From Villigracilis sp900696595 (GTDB lineage: Bacteria; Chloroflexota; Anaerolineae; Anaerolineales; Villigracilaceae), in contig SZPH01000014.1 in assembly GCA_030263615.1 (NCBI GenBank), forward strand, positions 1 through 56,183: DNA of 56,183 nucleotides, given 5' to 3'. Shown here in pieces: positions 1 to 7,282 of this stretch. Numbering within the stretch: position 1 is the first letter of the stretch; the number at the start of each line of letters is the position of its first letter. The notes beneath the pieces are model-generated. The model was not told the origin of the DNA and did no database searches. It saw nothing but the letters and a program-made list of their open reading frames with translations. Position numbers and translations under genes: made by a program.

Positions 1-160
1 CGCCGCGCGCGAAGTTTTGCTTCTCCTGCGTCAGTCGAATCCGAGCCGTCTCGCCGGGCAGTCCGAAGGGGACGAAGACGGCGCGGCCGTCGGGCAGGCG
101 TCCCAGCGCTTCGCCGCCGTAGGTGAGTTTTTCGAGGGTAATTTCAAAAACGGAAGACAT
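1..160 (-). CDS. 23S rRNA uracil-C5 methyltransferase, N-terminal fragment (TRAM domain)
   Basis: Partial gene running off the left edge; only the first 53 codons are present. The start is the ATG at 158-160. The visible residues (MSSVFEITLEKLTYGGEALG, then GRAVFVPFGLPGE) form a TRAM-type RNA-binding beta-barrel, the usual N-terminal domain of the RlmD/RlmCD/TrmA-family RNA uracil-C5 methyltransferases. TRAM also occurs in MiaB/RimO, but there it is C-terminal, so the N-terminal position favours the methyltransferase. The catalytic Rossmann domain lies outside the window, so the exact target uridine cannot be assigned. Confidence 0.75.
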   Translation of the reverse strand, partial: MSSVFEITLEKLTYGGEALGRLPDGRAVFVPFGLPGETARIRLTQEKQNFARG

Positions 161-202
161 GTTTGGATTATAAGTCAGTAGTTTGCGCGTATGGCATATT
201 TT

Positions 203-230
203 GAACCACAGAGACGCAGAGACGTGAAGT
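203..230. repeat. CCACAGAGAC-family interspersed repeat, solo copy
   Basis: Contains GAACCACAGAGACGCAGAGA. Related copies lie at 5409-5474 and 54517-54584, the latter inside a coding sequence. It sits between the methyltransferase start and the terminator of the small membrane protein gene. Confidence 0.7.
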
Positions 231-252
231 AAAATTATGAAGTTGGTTTAAC

Positions 253-290
253 AAGAAAGAGGAAAGACCGTGCAGTCTTTCCTCTTTCTT
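253..290 (-). terminator. Rho-independent terminator of the small membrane protein gene
   Basis: Perfect 16-bp inverted repeat (253-268 with 275-290) and a 6-base loop. It is 28 bases downstream of the stop codon of the minus-strand gene at 318-491. The arms are purine/pyrimidine-rich, so the transcript has a U-rich 3' arm. Confidence 0.75.
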
Positions 291-317
291 CCGTGTTAAA
301 GCGCGTCGCGCTTCCTG

Positions 318-491
318 CTATTTCAAAATAAACGAAAGCGCCACAAGCGCCGCGATGAAGAACCCGGCCAGGGTGCCGATGCGAGCCAGGTCCTTTTTGA
401 CGAGGCTGTAATCGGGGTTGAACTCGAACTTCTGCGGGGGCTGGTTCGAGAGCGTCACAGCCGGCGTCGGGCGTTTATTTTTCTTTGCCAT
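318..491 (-). CDS. Small single-pass membrane protein, 57 residues
   Basis: An unrecognised small protein. The first 35 residues are charged and basic near the start (MAKKNKRP), followed by one hydrophobic segment at about residues 38-56 (GTLAGFFIAALVALSFIL) that reaches almost to the C-terminus. This looks like a tail-anchored or single-span protein with its N-terminus in the cytoplasm. The ATG is preceded on the minus strand by a purine-rich AGGAGAAAAA stretch, a good ribosome binding site. A strong terminator follows. The layout (start, ribosome site, terminator) supports a real gene; no function can be assigned. Confidence 0.7.
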   Translation of the reverse strand: MAKKNKRPTPAVTLSNQPPQKFEFNPDYSLVKKDLARIGTLAGFFIAALVALSFILK

Positions 492-508
492 TTTTTTCTC
501 CTATTATT

Positions 509-539
509 GTCATTGCGGGGAGCGTTTCTTGCAATGACA
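509..539. repeat. CATTGCGAGG-family short hairpin
   Basis: TGTCATTGC (509-517) pairs with GCAATGACA (531-539). It is a minimal relative of the longer copies at 30094-30200 and 47132-47224. It lies between the sortase stop and the small membrane protein start and might act as a sortase terminator, though no T-run follows. Confidence 0.55.
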
Positions 540-543
540 TAAA

Positions 544-1455
544 TTAATCCTGCAACCTTGCAAAAACCACAATGCGCTGGTCGTTGATGAGGTATGGATA
601 ACACGAAATGAGCGTAACCGTAGGCGAGGCGGTGGGCGACATCACTTCCACGGCGGTCGGTTCGACCAGAACGGTGCGATCCACGATGTAAGTGAATTGC
701 CGCTGTTGCGTATACACGATCACCTGGTCGCCGGGGACGAGCCTATCCAGGTAGCGGAAGAGTTCGCCGTACACATCGTTATGCGCCGAAAGCACAAGGT
801 TGCCGTCGCGCCCGGGCGCGGATGAGCCGATGTATTGTCCGACTCCTTTTTTCAATTGTTCCCAACCGTCTCCCTGCACAATGGGCGCGTCCACATTCAA
901 AGCGGGGATTTGAATCCGCACAGCCTGGTCGGGCGCGGCGGTCGGCACGGGCATGTTCGCCAGCGACTGCACCATCGGCAGAAGATGTTCCGGGATCTCC
1001 GCTTCGTTCGGGCGCGTATTGCCCTGCGCGTCGGGGGGCGTGTGTCCCGACGGAAGCACAACCGCCATCACCAGCGGCGTCGGCACGGCGGTTTCGGGAT
1101 TCAACGCCTCGACCACTTCGGTGTTGAGCGTTTGCAACAACCCAACTCCGTTGATGATGACCGCCGCCAGCCCAAGCACAGCCAGGACTTCGACCCCAAG
1201 CAGGATTCGATCGAGCAGTCTGCGCTTCGGGTGGACGGGCAACGGCTCGGGCGCAGGGACGGCTGAGTCGGCCGTCTCAATCTCGGGCGTGGAAGGAAGC
1301 GGGTTCGCATCCGCAAGATCGGGCGCGAGCAAAACAGCCCGCCCCGTGCGCCGGAAATGCTCCAGGCGATCCTTGCGCGCGCCTCGGCGTTTCTCCACCA
1401 ACAACCGGCGGAGTTCTTCCACGGATAATTCTTCGGGCGCTTTCCTGCGTGCCAT
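544..1455 (-). CDS. Membrane-anchored sortase (class D/E-like)
   Basis: Cysteine transpeptidase that cleaves a sorting signal on exported proteins and attaches them to a cell-surface nucleophile. Numbering from an upstream in-frame ATG at 1476, the order is a basic cytoplasmic region (1-90), a transmembrane segment at about 93-115, a Pro/Thr-rich stalk and the sortase barrel from about 185. The catalytic triad is visible: His232 (LSAHND), Cys292 in TLISCYP and Arg301. I prefer the ATG at 1453-1455, because a TATAAT lies 9 bases upstream and the longer form would overlap that promoter. No LPxTG-like substrate or pilus gene was seen in the window, so this is an orphan or housekeeping sortase. 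Confidence 0.85.
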   Translation of the reverse strand: MARRKAPEELSVEELRRLLVEKRRGARKDRLEHFRRTGRAVLLAPDLADANPLPSTPEIETADSAVPAPEPLPVHPKRRLLDRILLGVEVLAVLGLAAVIINGVGLLQTLNTEVVEALNPETAVPTPLVMAVVLPSGHTPPDAQGNTRPNEAEIPEHLLPMVQSLANMPVPTAAPDQAVRIQIPALNVDAPIVQGDGWEQLKKGVGQYIGSSAPGRDGNLVLSAHNDVYGELFRYLDRLVPGDQVIVYTQQRQFTYIVDRTVLVEPTAVEVMSPTASPTVTLISCYPYLINDQRIVVFARLQD

Positions 1456-1464
1456 AGCGGGGCG

Positions 1465-1491
1465 ATTATACCGCATGGATTGTTTTATAAT
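1465..1491. promoter_or_regulatory. Divergent pair of -10 boxes for sortase and ABC-F gene
   Basis: TATAAT occurs on the minus strand (complement of 1465-1470), 9 bases before the sortase ATG at 1455. It occurs again on the plus strand at 1486-1491, 9 bases before the ABC-F ATG at 1501. Neither start has room for a normal 5' leader, so both transcripts would begin at or very near the start codon. The -35 regions are weak. Confidence 0.6.
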
Positions 1492-1500
1492 TCGGGGGCT

Positions 1501-3528
1501 ATGGCTCTCATTACAACATCCAACCTCGCCAAATCGTACGGCGCGACCGACATTTTCACAAATCTCACGCTTTCAATTGAAAAAGGCTCGCGTCTGGGCA
1601 TTGTCGGCCCCAATGGCGTGGGCAAGACCACGTTGTTGCGCATCCTGGCCGGGGAGGACGAATCCAGCATGGGATCGGTGATCCGCTCGCGGGGAGTCCG
1701 AACCGGATATCTGTCGCAGGAGGCGGACTTTCAGATGGAAGGAACGCTTTGGGACGCGTGTCATTCCGTCTTCGAGAATTTAATCAAACAGCAAAAAGAA
1801 TTGCATCGTCTCGAAGAATTGATGGCGTCCACGCCGGATGTGATCGAGCAATATGGAAAACTTCAGGAGGATTTCGAACGGCGCGGCGGGTACACGTTCG
1901 AGACGCGCATCAAGCAGGTGTTGACCGGGCTGGGGTTCGACGCCTCGGACTACGCCCTGTCTTTGGATCACCTCTCCGGCGGACAGCGCACCCGGGCTTT
2001 TCTCGCCCGCCTCCTGCTCTCGGACCCGGATGTTCTCCTGCTCGACGAGCCGACCAACCATCTCGACATCCGCGCGGTGGAATGGCTCGAAGGGTATTTG
2101 AATCAATGGGCGGGAGCGGCGGTGATCGTCTCGCATGACCGTTATTTTCTTGACAAGGTCAGCAATGTGATTTTGGAAATGCTGCCCGGCGCGTATGAGA
2201 CGTATAACGGAAATTACACCGCCTACTTGAAACAGCGCGAGGAACGGATTGCCCGCCGGCAGGAAGTGTTCGAGAGCGAGAAGGAAAAACTTCTCAAGGA
2301 AGTCGAGTACATCAGGAAGAATATTTCCGGGCAGAACACCTTGCAAGCCAAGGGCAAGTTGAAGCGGCTTTCGCGTCTTGTGCAGGCGGTGGAGCAGATC
2401 GGTTTTGAAGCGGCGTTGAATCAGAAGTGGAGCGAAACCGCGGAAGAAGTAACTGTGACGACTTCTTATTTCAGCGCGGAGGAGGCCGAGCGGCGCGTGC
2501 GGGCTTTAAGGTCGCCGGTTCGGACTCTGCCGCATTTGCATCTGCGACTCGGTTCGGAAAAACGTTCGGGCGATCTTGTCATTCGCACAAAGGATTTGCA
2601 GGTCGGCTTTCCCGATAAATTTTTATTCAAGTCGCCGGATATTGAGTTGCGAAGGCAGGATTGCGCGGCGTTGATCGGGCCCAACGGGGCGGGCAAGTCC
2701 ACGTTTTTGAAGACGATTTTGGGACAACATGCGCCGCTGGCTGGCGAGGTGATTTTGGGGTCGAGTCTGCATATCGGTTACTTTGCGCAGGCGCATGAAG
2801 GACTCGACCCGGAGAAGACTCTTTTGCAGGAGATCGATTCGGTCATGCCGAACTGGCTGCCGGGGCAGATCCGCGATTATTTGGGCAAATATCTTTTCAG
2901 CGGCGACGACGTTCACAAGAAAGTGTCCATGCTCTCCGGCGGCGAGCGCGGGCGGCTGGCGCTGGCGAAACTGGCTTTGCAGGATACGAATCTGCTGTTG
3001 CTGGATGAACCGACGAATCATTTGGATATTCCCTCGCAGGAAGTTTTGGAATCCGTGCTGGAGGATTATGCGGGTACGATCCTGTTGATTACCCACGACC
3101 GTTACCTGGTGGATGCAGTGGCGACTCAGATATGGGAGATTGACACGGAGGAAGCGCATCTGACTGCGTTCAAGGGGACGTATTCGCAACTTCGCGCCGA
3201 GCGCGAGCAGAGGGAGTATGAGGCGTTTATGGCGGCGAGTCGGTTGAAGGGTGAAGGCGCCGCCCTGAGCGTGTCGAAGGGTCAAAGGTTGAAGGTTGAG
3301 AGTCGAAAAACGAAAGAGGGCGCGAAGGAGGAGAGAAGAAAGGTCGCGCAGTTGCAGGAGTTGGAGAACCGGATCGCCGAGTTGGAATCCACGCTGGCGA
3401 ATTTGGGGGCGCAGTTGGAGAGTCCCATGGTCAAACCGGACGAGGTGGCGAAGATCGGGCGCGAGTACAACCGCGTGCAAACCGAGATGGACGCAAAACT
3501 GACGGAGTGGGAGCGGATGCAGGGGTGA
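1501..3528 (+). CDS. ABC-F family ATPase (Uup/EttA/YfmR-like)
   Basis: Soluble tandem-ATPase of the ABC-F class, whose members act on the ribosome (translation factor, antibiotic protection). The 675-residue protein has two nucleotide-binding domains: Walker A at 36-44 (GPNGVGKTT) and at 393-401 (GPNGAGKST), signatures LSGGQRTR and LSGGERGR, and two LLLDEPTNHLDI Walker B motifs. There are no membrane spans. The C-terminal ~60 residues form a coiled coil (QLQELENRIAELE), as in Uup. Residues about 582-606 (ALSVSKGQRLKVESRKTK) are encoded by a copy of an interspersed repeat and sit in the linker before the coiled coil. An in-frame TTG at 1480 is possible, but the ATG at 1501 gives the family's usual start. 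Confidence 0.9.
   Translation: MALITTSNLAKSYGATDIFTNLTLSIEKGSRLGIVGPNGVGKTTLLRILAGEDESSMGSVIRSRGVRTGYLSQEADFQMEGTLWDACHSVFENLIKQQKELHRLEELMASTPDVIEQYGKLQEDFERRGGYTFETRIKQVLTGLGFDASDYALSLDHLSGGQRTRAFLARLLLSDPDVLLLDEPTNHLDIRAVEWLEGYLNQWAGAAVIVSHDRYFLDKVSNVILEMLPGAYETYNGNYTAYLKQREERIARRQEVFESEKEKLLKEVEYIRKNISGQNTLQAKGKLKRLSRLVQAVEQIGFEAALNQKWSETAEEVTVTTSYFSAEEAERRVRALRSPVRTLPHLHLRLGSEKRSGDLVIRTKDLQVGFPDKFLFKSPDIELRRQDCAALIGPNGAGKSTFLKTILGQHAPLAGEVILGSSLHIGYFAQAHEGLDPEKTLLQEIDSVMPNWLPGQIRDYLGKYLFSGDDVHKKVSMLSGGERGRLALAKLALQDTNLLLLDEPTNHLDIPSQEVLESVLEDYAGTILLITHDRYLVDAVATQIWEIDTEEAHLTAFKGTYSQLRAEREQREYEAFMAASRLKGEGAALSVSKGQRLKVESRKTKEGAKEERRKVAQLQELENRIAELESTLANLGAQLESPMVKPDEVAKIGREYNRVQTEMDAKLTEWERMQG
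3245..3315. repeat. TGTCGAAGGG-type repeat inside the ABC-F gene
   Basis: The stretch containing GCCCTGAGCGTGTCGAAGGG followed by a GGTTGAAGGTTGAGAG low-complexity run is read in frame. A related TGTCGAAGGG fragment occurs at about 5391-5400. Residues encoded here look unlike the rest of the protein and fall in a flexible linker. Confidence 0.5.
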
Positions 3529-3638
3529 TTTTTAACAAAAAGAGTTTGAGATAAGCGAGGAAATGGCGCGGACTGACGGCTATCGTCCCCGAATGGGGAT
3601 GTGGATGCGCGACATCTCGTATAAAACCAATCTGCTGG

Positions 3639-3650
3639 TAAGATACCCCC
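3639..3650 (+). promoter_or_regulatory. -10 box TAAGAT, leaderless start of the GT87-like gene
   Basis: TAAGAT at 3639-3644 is followed by six bases and then the ATG at 3651. No Shine-Dalgarno sequence is present. The spacing predicts transcription starting at the start codon. Confidence 0.45.
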
Positions 3651-5018
3651 ATGCACAAGCGCTTCAGAGTCGCGTTAAACGTCTGGTATGCCCTGACCTT
3701 CCTTATCCTTGCCAGCCTCGCCCTCATCTACCTCCGCAACGGCATGGCGGGATTGAACCTCTTCATCCAGCAATGGCCCCTCTCCAACCTGGCGGTGACG
3801 CTGGCATCCACGGCGGTTTCGTGGCTGTCCCTCGGCGCATTGATCCATTTGTTCGCTTACGAAAAGATCAACAAAAACAACCTCTGGCTGACCGCCGGAT
3901 TCTTCCTCGTCCTATTCGTTTATCTGGGAATCCTGCGCGAACGCTTCCGCTACGGCGATTACCATTACTACCTCGAAGCCGCAACCGCCCTCGCAAACGG
4001 ACTGCCCCTCCCCGATACATACCTCTATCCCCCGCTCTGGGCGACCCTGCTCCGCTTCCTCGTCCCCCTCGGCGACCAGGGATTCATGATCGTCCTCTGG
4101 CTCGTCAACATCGTCGCGCTTGCCTCCTTCTACTTTCTACTCGTCAAGATCCTCGAACGCTACAACCTTTCCCACCCCCTCTCCATCCTTATCGCCATCC
4201 TCTTCCTCCTCGTCAACACCCCGCTGATGAAGACGCTCGGCTTCATCCAGGTCAACCTGCTGACCATGGACTTGATCCTCCTCAGCCTGCTCGCCTGCCC
4301 AAAAAACGCCTTCCTCTCCGCATTGACTCTCGCCCTCGCCGTTCACCTCAAGACCTCGCCCGTCGTGATCGTCCTTGCCTTCCTGCTCGAATTCAATTGG
4401 CGCTGGCTGTTCTGGTTCGCGCTTTCACTTCTCGCCATCGCCTTCATCCCCGCCGCCCTGCACGGATTCGACGTCTACGCCCAATACCTGAACAACGCCG
4501 TCCTGCTCGCCCAAATCCCCGACACGAACTTCCACGACACCTCCTTCGACTCCTTCCTGCGTTTTCTCAACCCCTTCTTTGGCATCCCAATCGAAACCAC
4601 CCGCATCATGGCGCTTGGCGCGAAAGCCCTCCTGCTCGTCGCCGCGCTCTACACAATGGCGCAAAACGTCCGCGAGAAATCCTTCTCCAAAGAGAACCGC
4701 CTGCTCAACGCCGCGCCCGCCCTGTTCGTCTTCATGACCCTCGGCTCGCCCATCGTCTGGGACCATCACGGGCTGTTCGTCTCCCTGGCTTTTCTTCTGT
4801 TGCTCAAACGCATCCACAACCCAACGCATTGGATGTTCTTCCTCGCCGCCTACTTCCTCGAATTCATCCAACCCTCCTTCGACTTCTTCCCCTGGTCCTA
4901 CGGCCGCCTCATTGCCCCAATGATCGTCCTCTGGCTGATGTACGCCACGCGCAAGGAAACCGAACCATCCCCCTTCATCGCATCCGCGAACCAATGGCTC
5001 GCAAAACTCACCGCCTGA
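3651..5018 (+). CDS. Polytopic membrane glycosyltransferase, GT87-like (GT-C fold)
   Basis: A 455-residue protein with about ten hydrophobic spans, resembling the GT87/DUF2029 polyprenyl-phosphate-sugar transferases that work on the outer face of the cytoplasmic membrane. Support: a first-loop acidic/aromatic motif (RFRYGDYHYYLEA), a YPPLW motif after it, an internal GFIQVNLL and the LKTSPVVIVL helix, all in family order. Length matches the family. It heads a run of GT-C proteins (next at 5497 and 7283) but is separated from them by a repeat-filled gap of 478 bases. The donor sugar and acceptor cannot be read from the sequence. The assignment to GT-C is firm; GT87 specifically is less so. Confidence 0.7.
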   Translation: MHKRFRVALNVWYALTFLILASLALIYLRNGMAGLNLFIQQWPLSNLAVTLASTAVSWLSLGALIHLFAYEKINKNNLWLTAGFFLVLFVYLGILRERFRYGDYHYYLEAATALANGLPLPDTYLYPPLWATLLRFLVPLGDQGFMIVLWLVNIVALASFYFLLVKILERYNLSHPLSILIAILFLLVNTPLMKTLGFIQVNLLTMDLILLSLLACPKNAFLSALTLALAVHLKTSPVVIVLAFLLEFNWRWLFWFALSLLAIAFIPAALHGFDVYAQYLNNAVLLAQIPDTNFHDTSFDSFLRFLNPFFGIPIETTRIMALGAKALLLVAALYTMAQNVREKSFSKENRLLNAAPALFVFMTLGSPIVWDHHGLFVSLAFLLLLKRIHNPTHWMFFLAAYFLEFIQPSFDFFPWSYGRLIAPMIVLWLMYATRKETEPSPFIASANQWLAKLTA

Positions 5019-5496
5019 AACGATGAAAAAGAATAGACCTTATCGGAAATTATTTTGGACGCGGACAAGCGCGGAAAACGCGGATTTTTTGCTCTTTTAT
5101 CAGCGTAAATCCGCGTTCATCTGCGTCCGACAAAAGGACCAATATTTACCGCAGCACAGTTGTAGAGCGGCATCCAACCGCAATCAATGTAAGTCGGATT
5201 GCCAACCCGACTTACGATACATTACAGCGCAAAGTGGCATTGATCCTGACAAACCATCCTCGAATTTTTCACGAATTCACGAATTTGCGCCTCTCATTCA
5301 AGTATTCGCGGCTTTATTCGCGGGCGGTTTGGGCAAAATGCGATTCAGCGTTCGTATCTTGCGCGGGGATGCCAGAGCGCCGCTCCAGGTCTGTCGAAGG
5401 GATAAAAATTGAACCACAGAGACGCGGAGACACAGAGTTATTAATTCTCCGCGCCTCCGAGTCTCCGTGGTTTTCTCTCGAAGACGGGTTGAATTC
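5019..5496. repeat. Composite intergenic repeat block (478 bases, no gene)
   Basis: No credible coding region. It contains, in order: an inverted pair of the GCGGATTT/CTGCGTCC family (about 5055-5137; the sequence after GGACGC returns as its near-complement ending GCGTCCGACAAAAGG), a GTAAGTCGG/CCGACTTAC hairpin (5189-5215), TTCACGAATTCACGAATT direct repeats (about 5268-5285), a TGTCGAAGGG fragment (5391-5400), and a CCACAGAGAC-family hairpin (5409-5474) that ends 23 bases before the next start codon. Short open frames across it have repeat-derived translations. Confidence 0.7.
5409..5474. repeat. CCACAGAGAC-family hairpin, full copy
   Basis: GAACCACAGAGACGCGGAGA on one arm returns as a complement ending GTCTCCGTGGTT on the other, with an AT-rich centre (TTATTAATT). 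Same family as 203-230 and 54517-54584. Confidence 0.75.
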
Positions 5497-7281
5497 ATGA
5501 AAAAATATATACCCGTCGTTGCCTTTACCCTCATCCTGCTCGCCGGACTGCTGACCTTCGACCGATACGGCGAAAGCTGGGACGACCGCTCCCTGCAAAA
5601 ATACGCCGACCTCTCCATGCAAGCCTACGTCACATGGCCCCGCCAGGGCTTCGTGGAGGTGGACCCGCCGAACCTCGCCAACTACGGTCCCTTCTTCGTC
5701 TCCTTCGCCGCCGTCGCTTCCCAATACCTTTCAACAATTTTTCCCATCCACCTCGCCGACGCGCGCCACCTCGTCTACTTCCTGACATGGTTCGCGGGCA
5801 TCCCCGCCTTCCACTCCATCGCCAAACGATTTTTAAGCCAACTCCCCGCGCTCGGCGCAACCCTGCTCTTCGCCAGCCAACCCCTGCTCTGGGGTCACGC
5901 CTTCATCAACCCCAAAGACACGCCCTTCCTTTCCCTCTTTCTTCTTTCCATTTCTTTGGGGATGCAAGCCTTTGACTCGCTCGAAGCGAATCCCCCCATT
6001 GACCTTTCCCCACGCCCGAAACGAATCCTCCCGCTTCTGACCGCGCTCTGGCTTGTTTCTGTCTTCGGGCTTTTTATCTTCACAGAAAGCGTTCATACCT
6101 ACATCCAAACCCTCGTCCTCTCCGCCCAATCCGGCAACACAAACATCCTCTCCTATATCGCCAAAAACATCGCCGGAGTTTCAGCCGAAATATACACCCA
6201 ACGCTACTTCGTCCTCTTCCTCCAACTACGCGCCTGCTACTTTCTACTTTCCACTTTCGCCCTTCTACTGGTTTTACGCAAACTCAATCTCCAGTTACTA
6301 ATTACCATCCCCCGCCTCCTCCCCGCCGCCCTCCTCCTCGGCTTCACAACCTCCACCCGCATCCTCGGACCTTACGCAGGGATATTGGTCGCGTATTACG
6401 CATTACGAACAAAAAGGAGGCAAGCCCTGCCCGCCCTCGCCATCTACGCCGTCATCGCCCTCATCGCCGCCTACATCTCCTGGCCCTACCTGTGGCCCAA
6501 CCCCATCGCCCGCTTCTACGGCAGTTTTATCGAAATGTCCTCCTACCCCTGGTTTGGAGAAGTCCTCTTCAACGGCGAAAAATATCTGGCCGACAATCTC
6601 CCCTACTCCTACCTGCCCGCCCTCTTCGCCATCCAGTTCACCGAGCCGGTTTGGATTCTCGCCGCCATCGGGCTGTTCTTCGCCTGCAAAGATTTCAGCC
6701 AAAAACGCGACCTGCTGATTCTCTCCCTTCTTTGGTTTTTACTTCCGACGTTGTTATTCATCCTCCTGCGCGTCTCCCTCTACGACAACTTCCGCCAGCT
6801 CCTGTTTCTCCTGCCGCCCGTCTTTCTTCTCGCGGGCGTCGCCTTCGAGCGGATAAAACAGATACAATGGCAGACTGCCGCCATCGCGCTGTCCCTCCTG
6901 CCGGGGATGGTCGCGCTTGTGAATCTGCATCCCTATCAATATATCTACTATAACTCCATCGTCGGCGGCGTGAGCGGAGCGCAGGGACGTTTTGAAACCG
7001 ACTACTGGCTGACCTCATACCGCGAAGCGGCGGAATATCTCAACCAAAACGCCCCCGCCGGTTCGTTGATCTGGGTCGAGGGGCAGGGGCATTTATATTC
7101 CATCTTCGCCGAAGAAGAGGAGAACGTCTACTCGTGGAGCCGCCCCGAAGCGCCCGCGCCGTTCGATTACATCGTCGCCACCACGCGCTACGGACTCGAC
7201 AAGACCGTTTACCCAAACGCGGAGATCGTCCATGTCATCTCGCGCGGCGGCGCGATATTGGCCGTCATTAAAAAACCTTGA
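5497..7281 (+). CDS. GT-C membrane glycosyltransferase (GT39/PMT-like), first tandem copy
   Basis: A 594-residue polytopic protein of the dolichyl/undecaprenyl-phosphate-sugar-dependent glycosyltransferase type. After the first hydrophobic segment comes the acidic pair Asp29-Asp30 (GESWDDRSL), the position of the catalytic acid in GT-C enzymes. Other marks: DARHLVYFLTWF, LLWGHAFINPKDTPFL, STRILGPYAGIL and a conserved soluble C-terminal part (GAQGRFETDYWLTSYREAAE, then IWVEGQGH). It is a clear paralogue of the next gene, which starts one base after this stop codon, so the two are cotranscribed. The ATG at 5497 is used because the upstream in-frame codons are repeat-derived. Substrate unknown. 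Confidence 0.75.
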   Translation: MKKYIPVVAFTLILLAGLLTFDRYGESWDDRSLQKYADLSMQAYVTWPRQGFVEVDPPNLANYGPFFVSFAAVASQYLSTIFPIHLADARHLVYFLTWFAGIPAFHSIAKRFLSQLPALGATLLFASQPLLWGHAFINPKDTPFLSLFLLSISLGMQAFDSLEANPPIDLSPRPKRILPLLTALWLVSVFGLFIFTESVHTYIQTLVLSAQSGNTNILSYIAKNIAGVSAEIYTQRYFVLFLQLRACYFLLSTFALLLVLRKLNLQLLITIPRLLPAALLLGFTTSTRILGPYAGILVAYYALRTKRRQALPALAIYAVIALIAAYISWPYLWPNPIARFYGSFIEMSSYPWFGEVLFNGEKYLADNLPYSYLPALFAIQFTEPVWILAAIGLFFACKDFSQKRDLLILSLLWFLLPTLLFILLRVSLYDNFRQLLFLLPPVFLLAGVAFERIKQIQWQTAAIALSLLPGMVALVNLHPYQYIYYNSIVGGVSGAQGRFETDYWLTSYREAAEYLNQNAPAGSLIWVEGQGHLYSIFAEEEENVYSWSRPEAPAPFDYIVATTRYGLDKTVYPNAEIVHVISRGGAILAVIKKP

Positions 7282-7282
7282 T

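Noticed and set aside
3563..5026. Long open frame (487 codons) on the plus strand over the GT87-like gene
   Set aside because: It is rich in Pro, Arg and His with no fold signals, overlaps a good membrane-protein gene in another frame, and reads like the high-GC shadow of that gene.
5023..5412. 129-codon plus-strand frame between the GT-C genes
   Set aside because: The whole frame is composed of interspersed repeats; its translation is typical of repeat elements, not of a protein.
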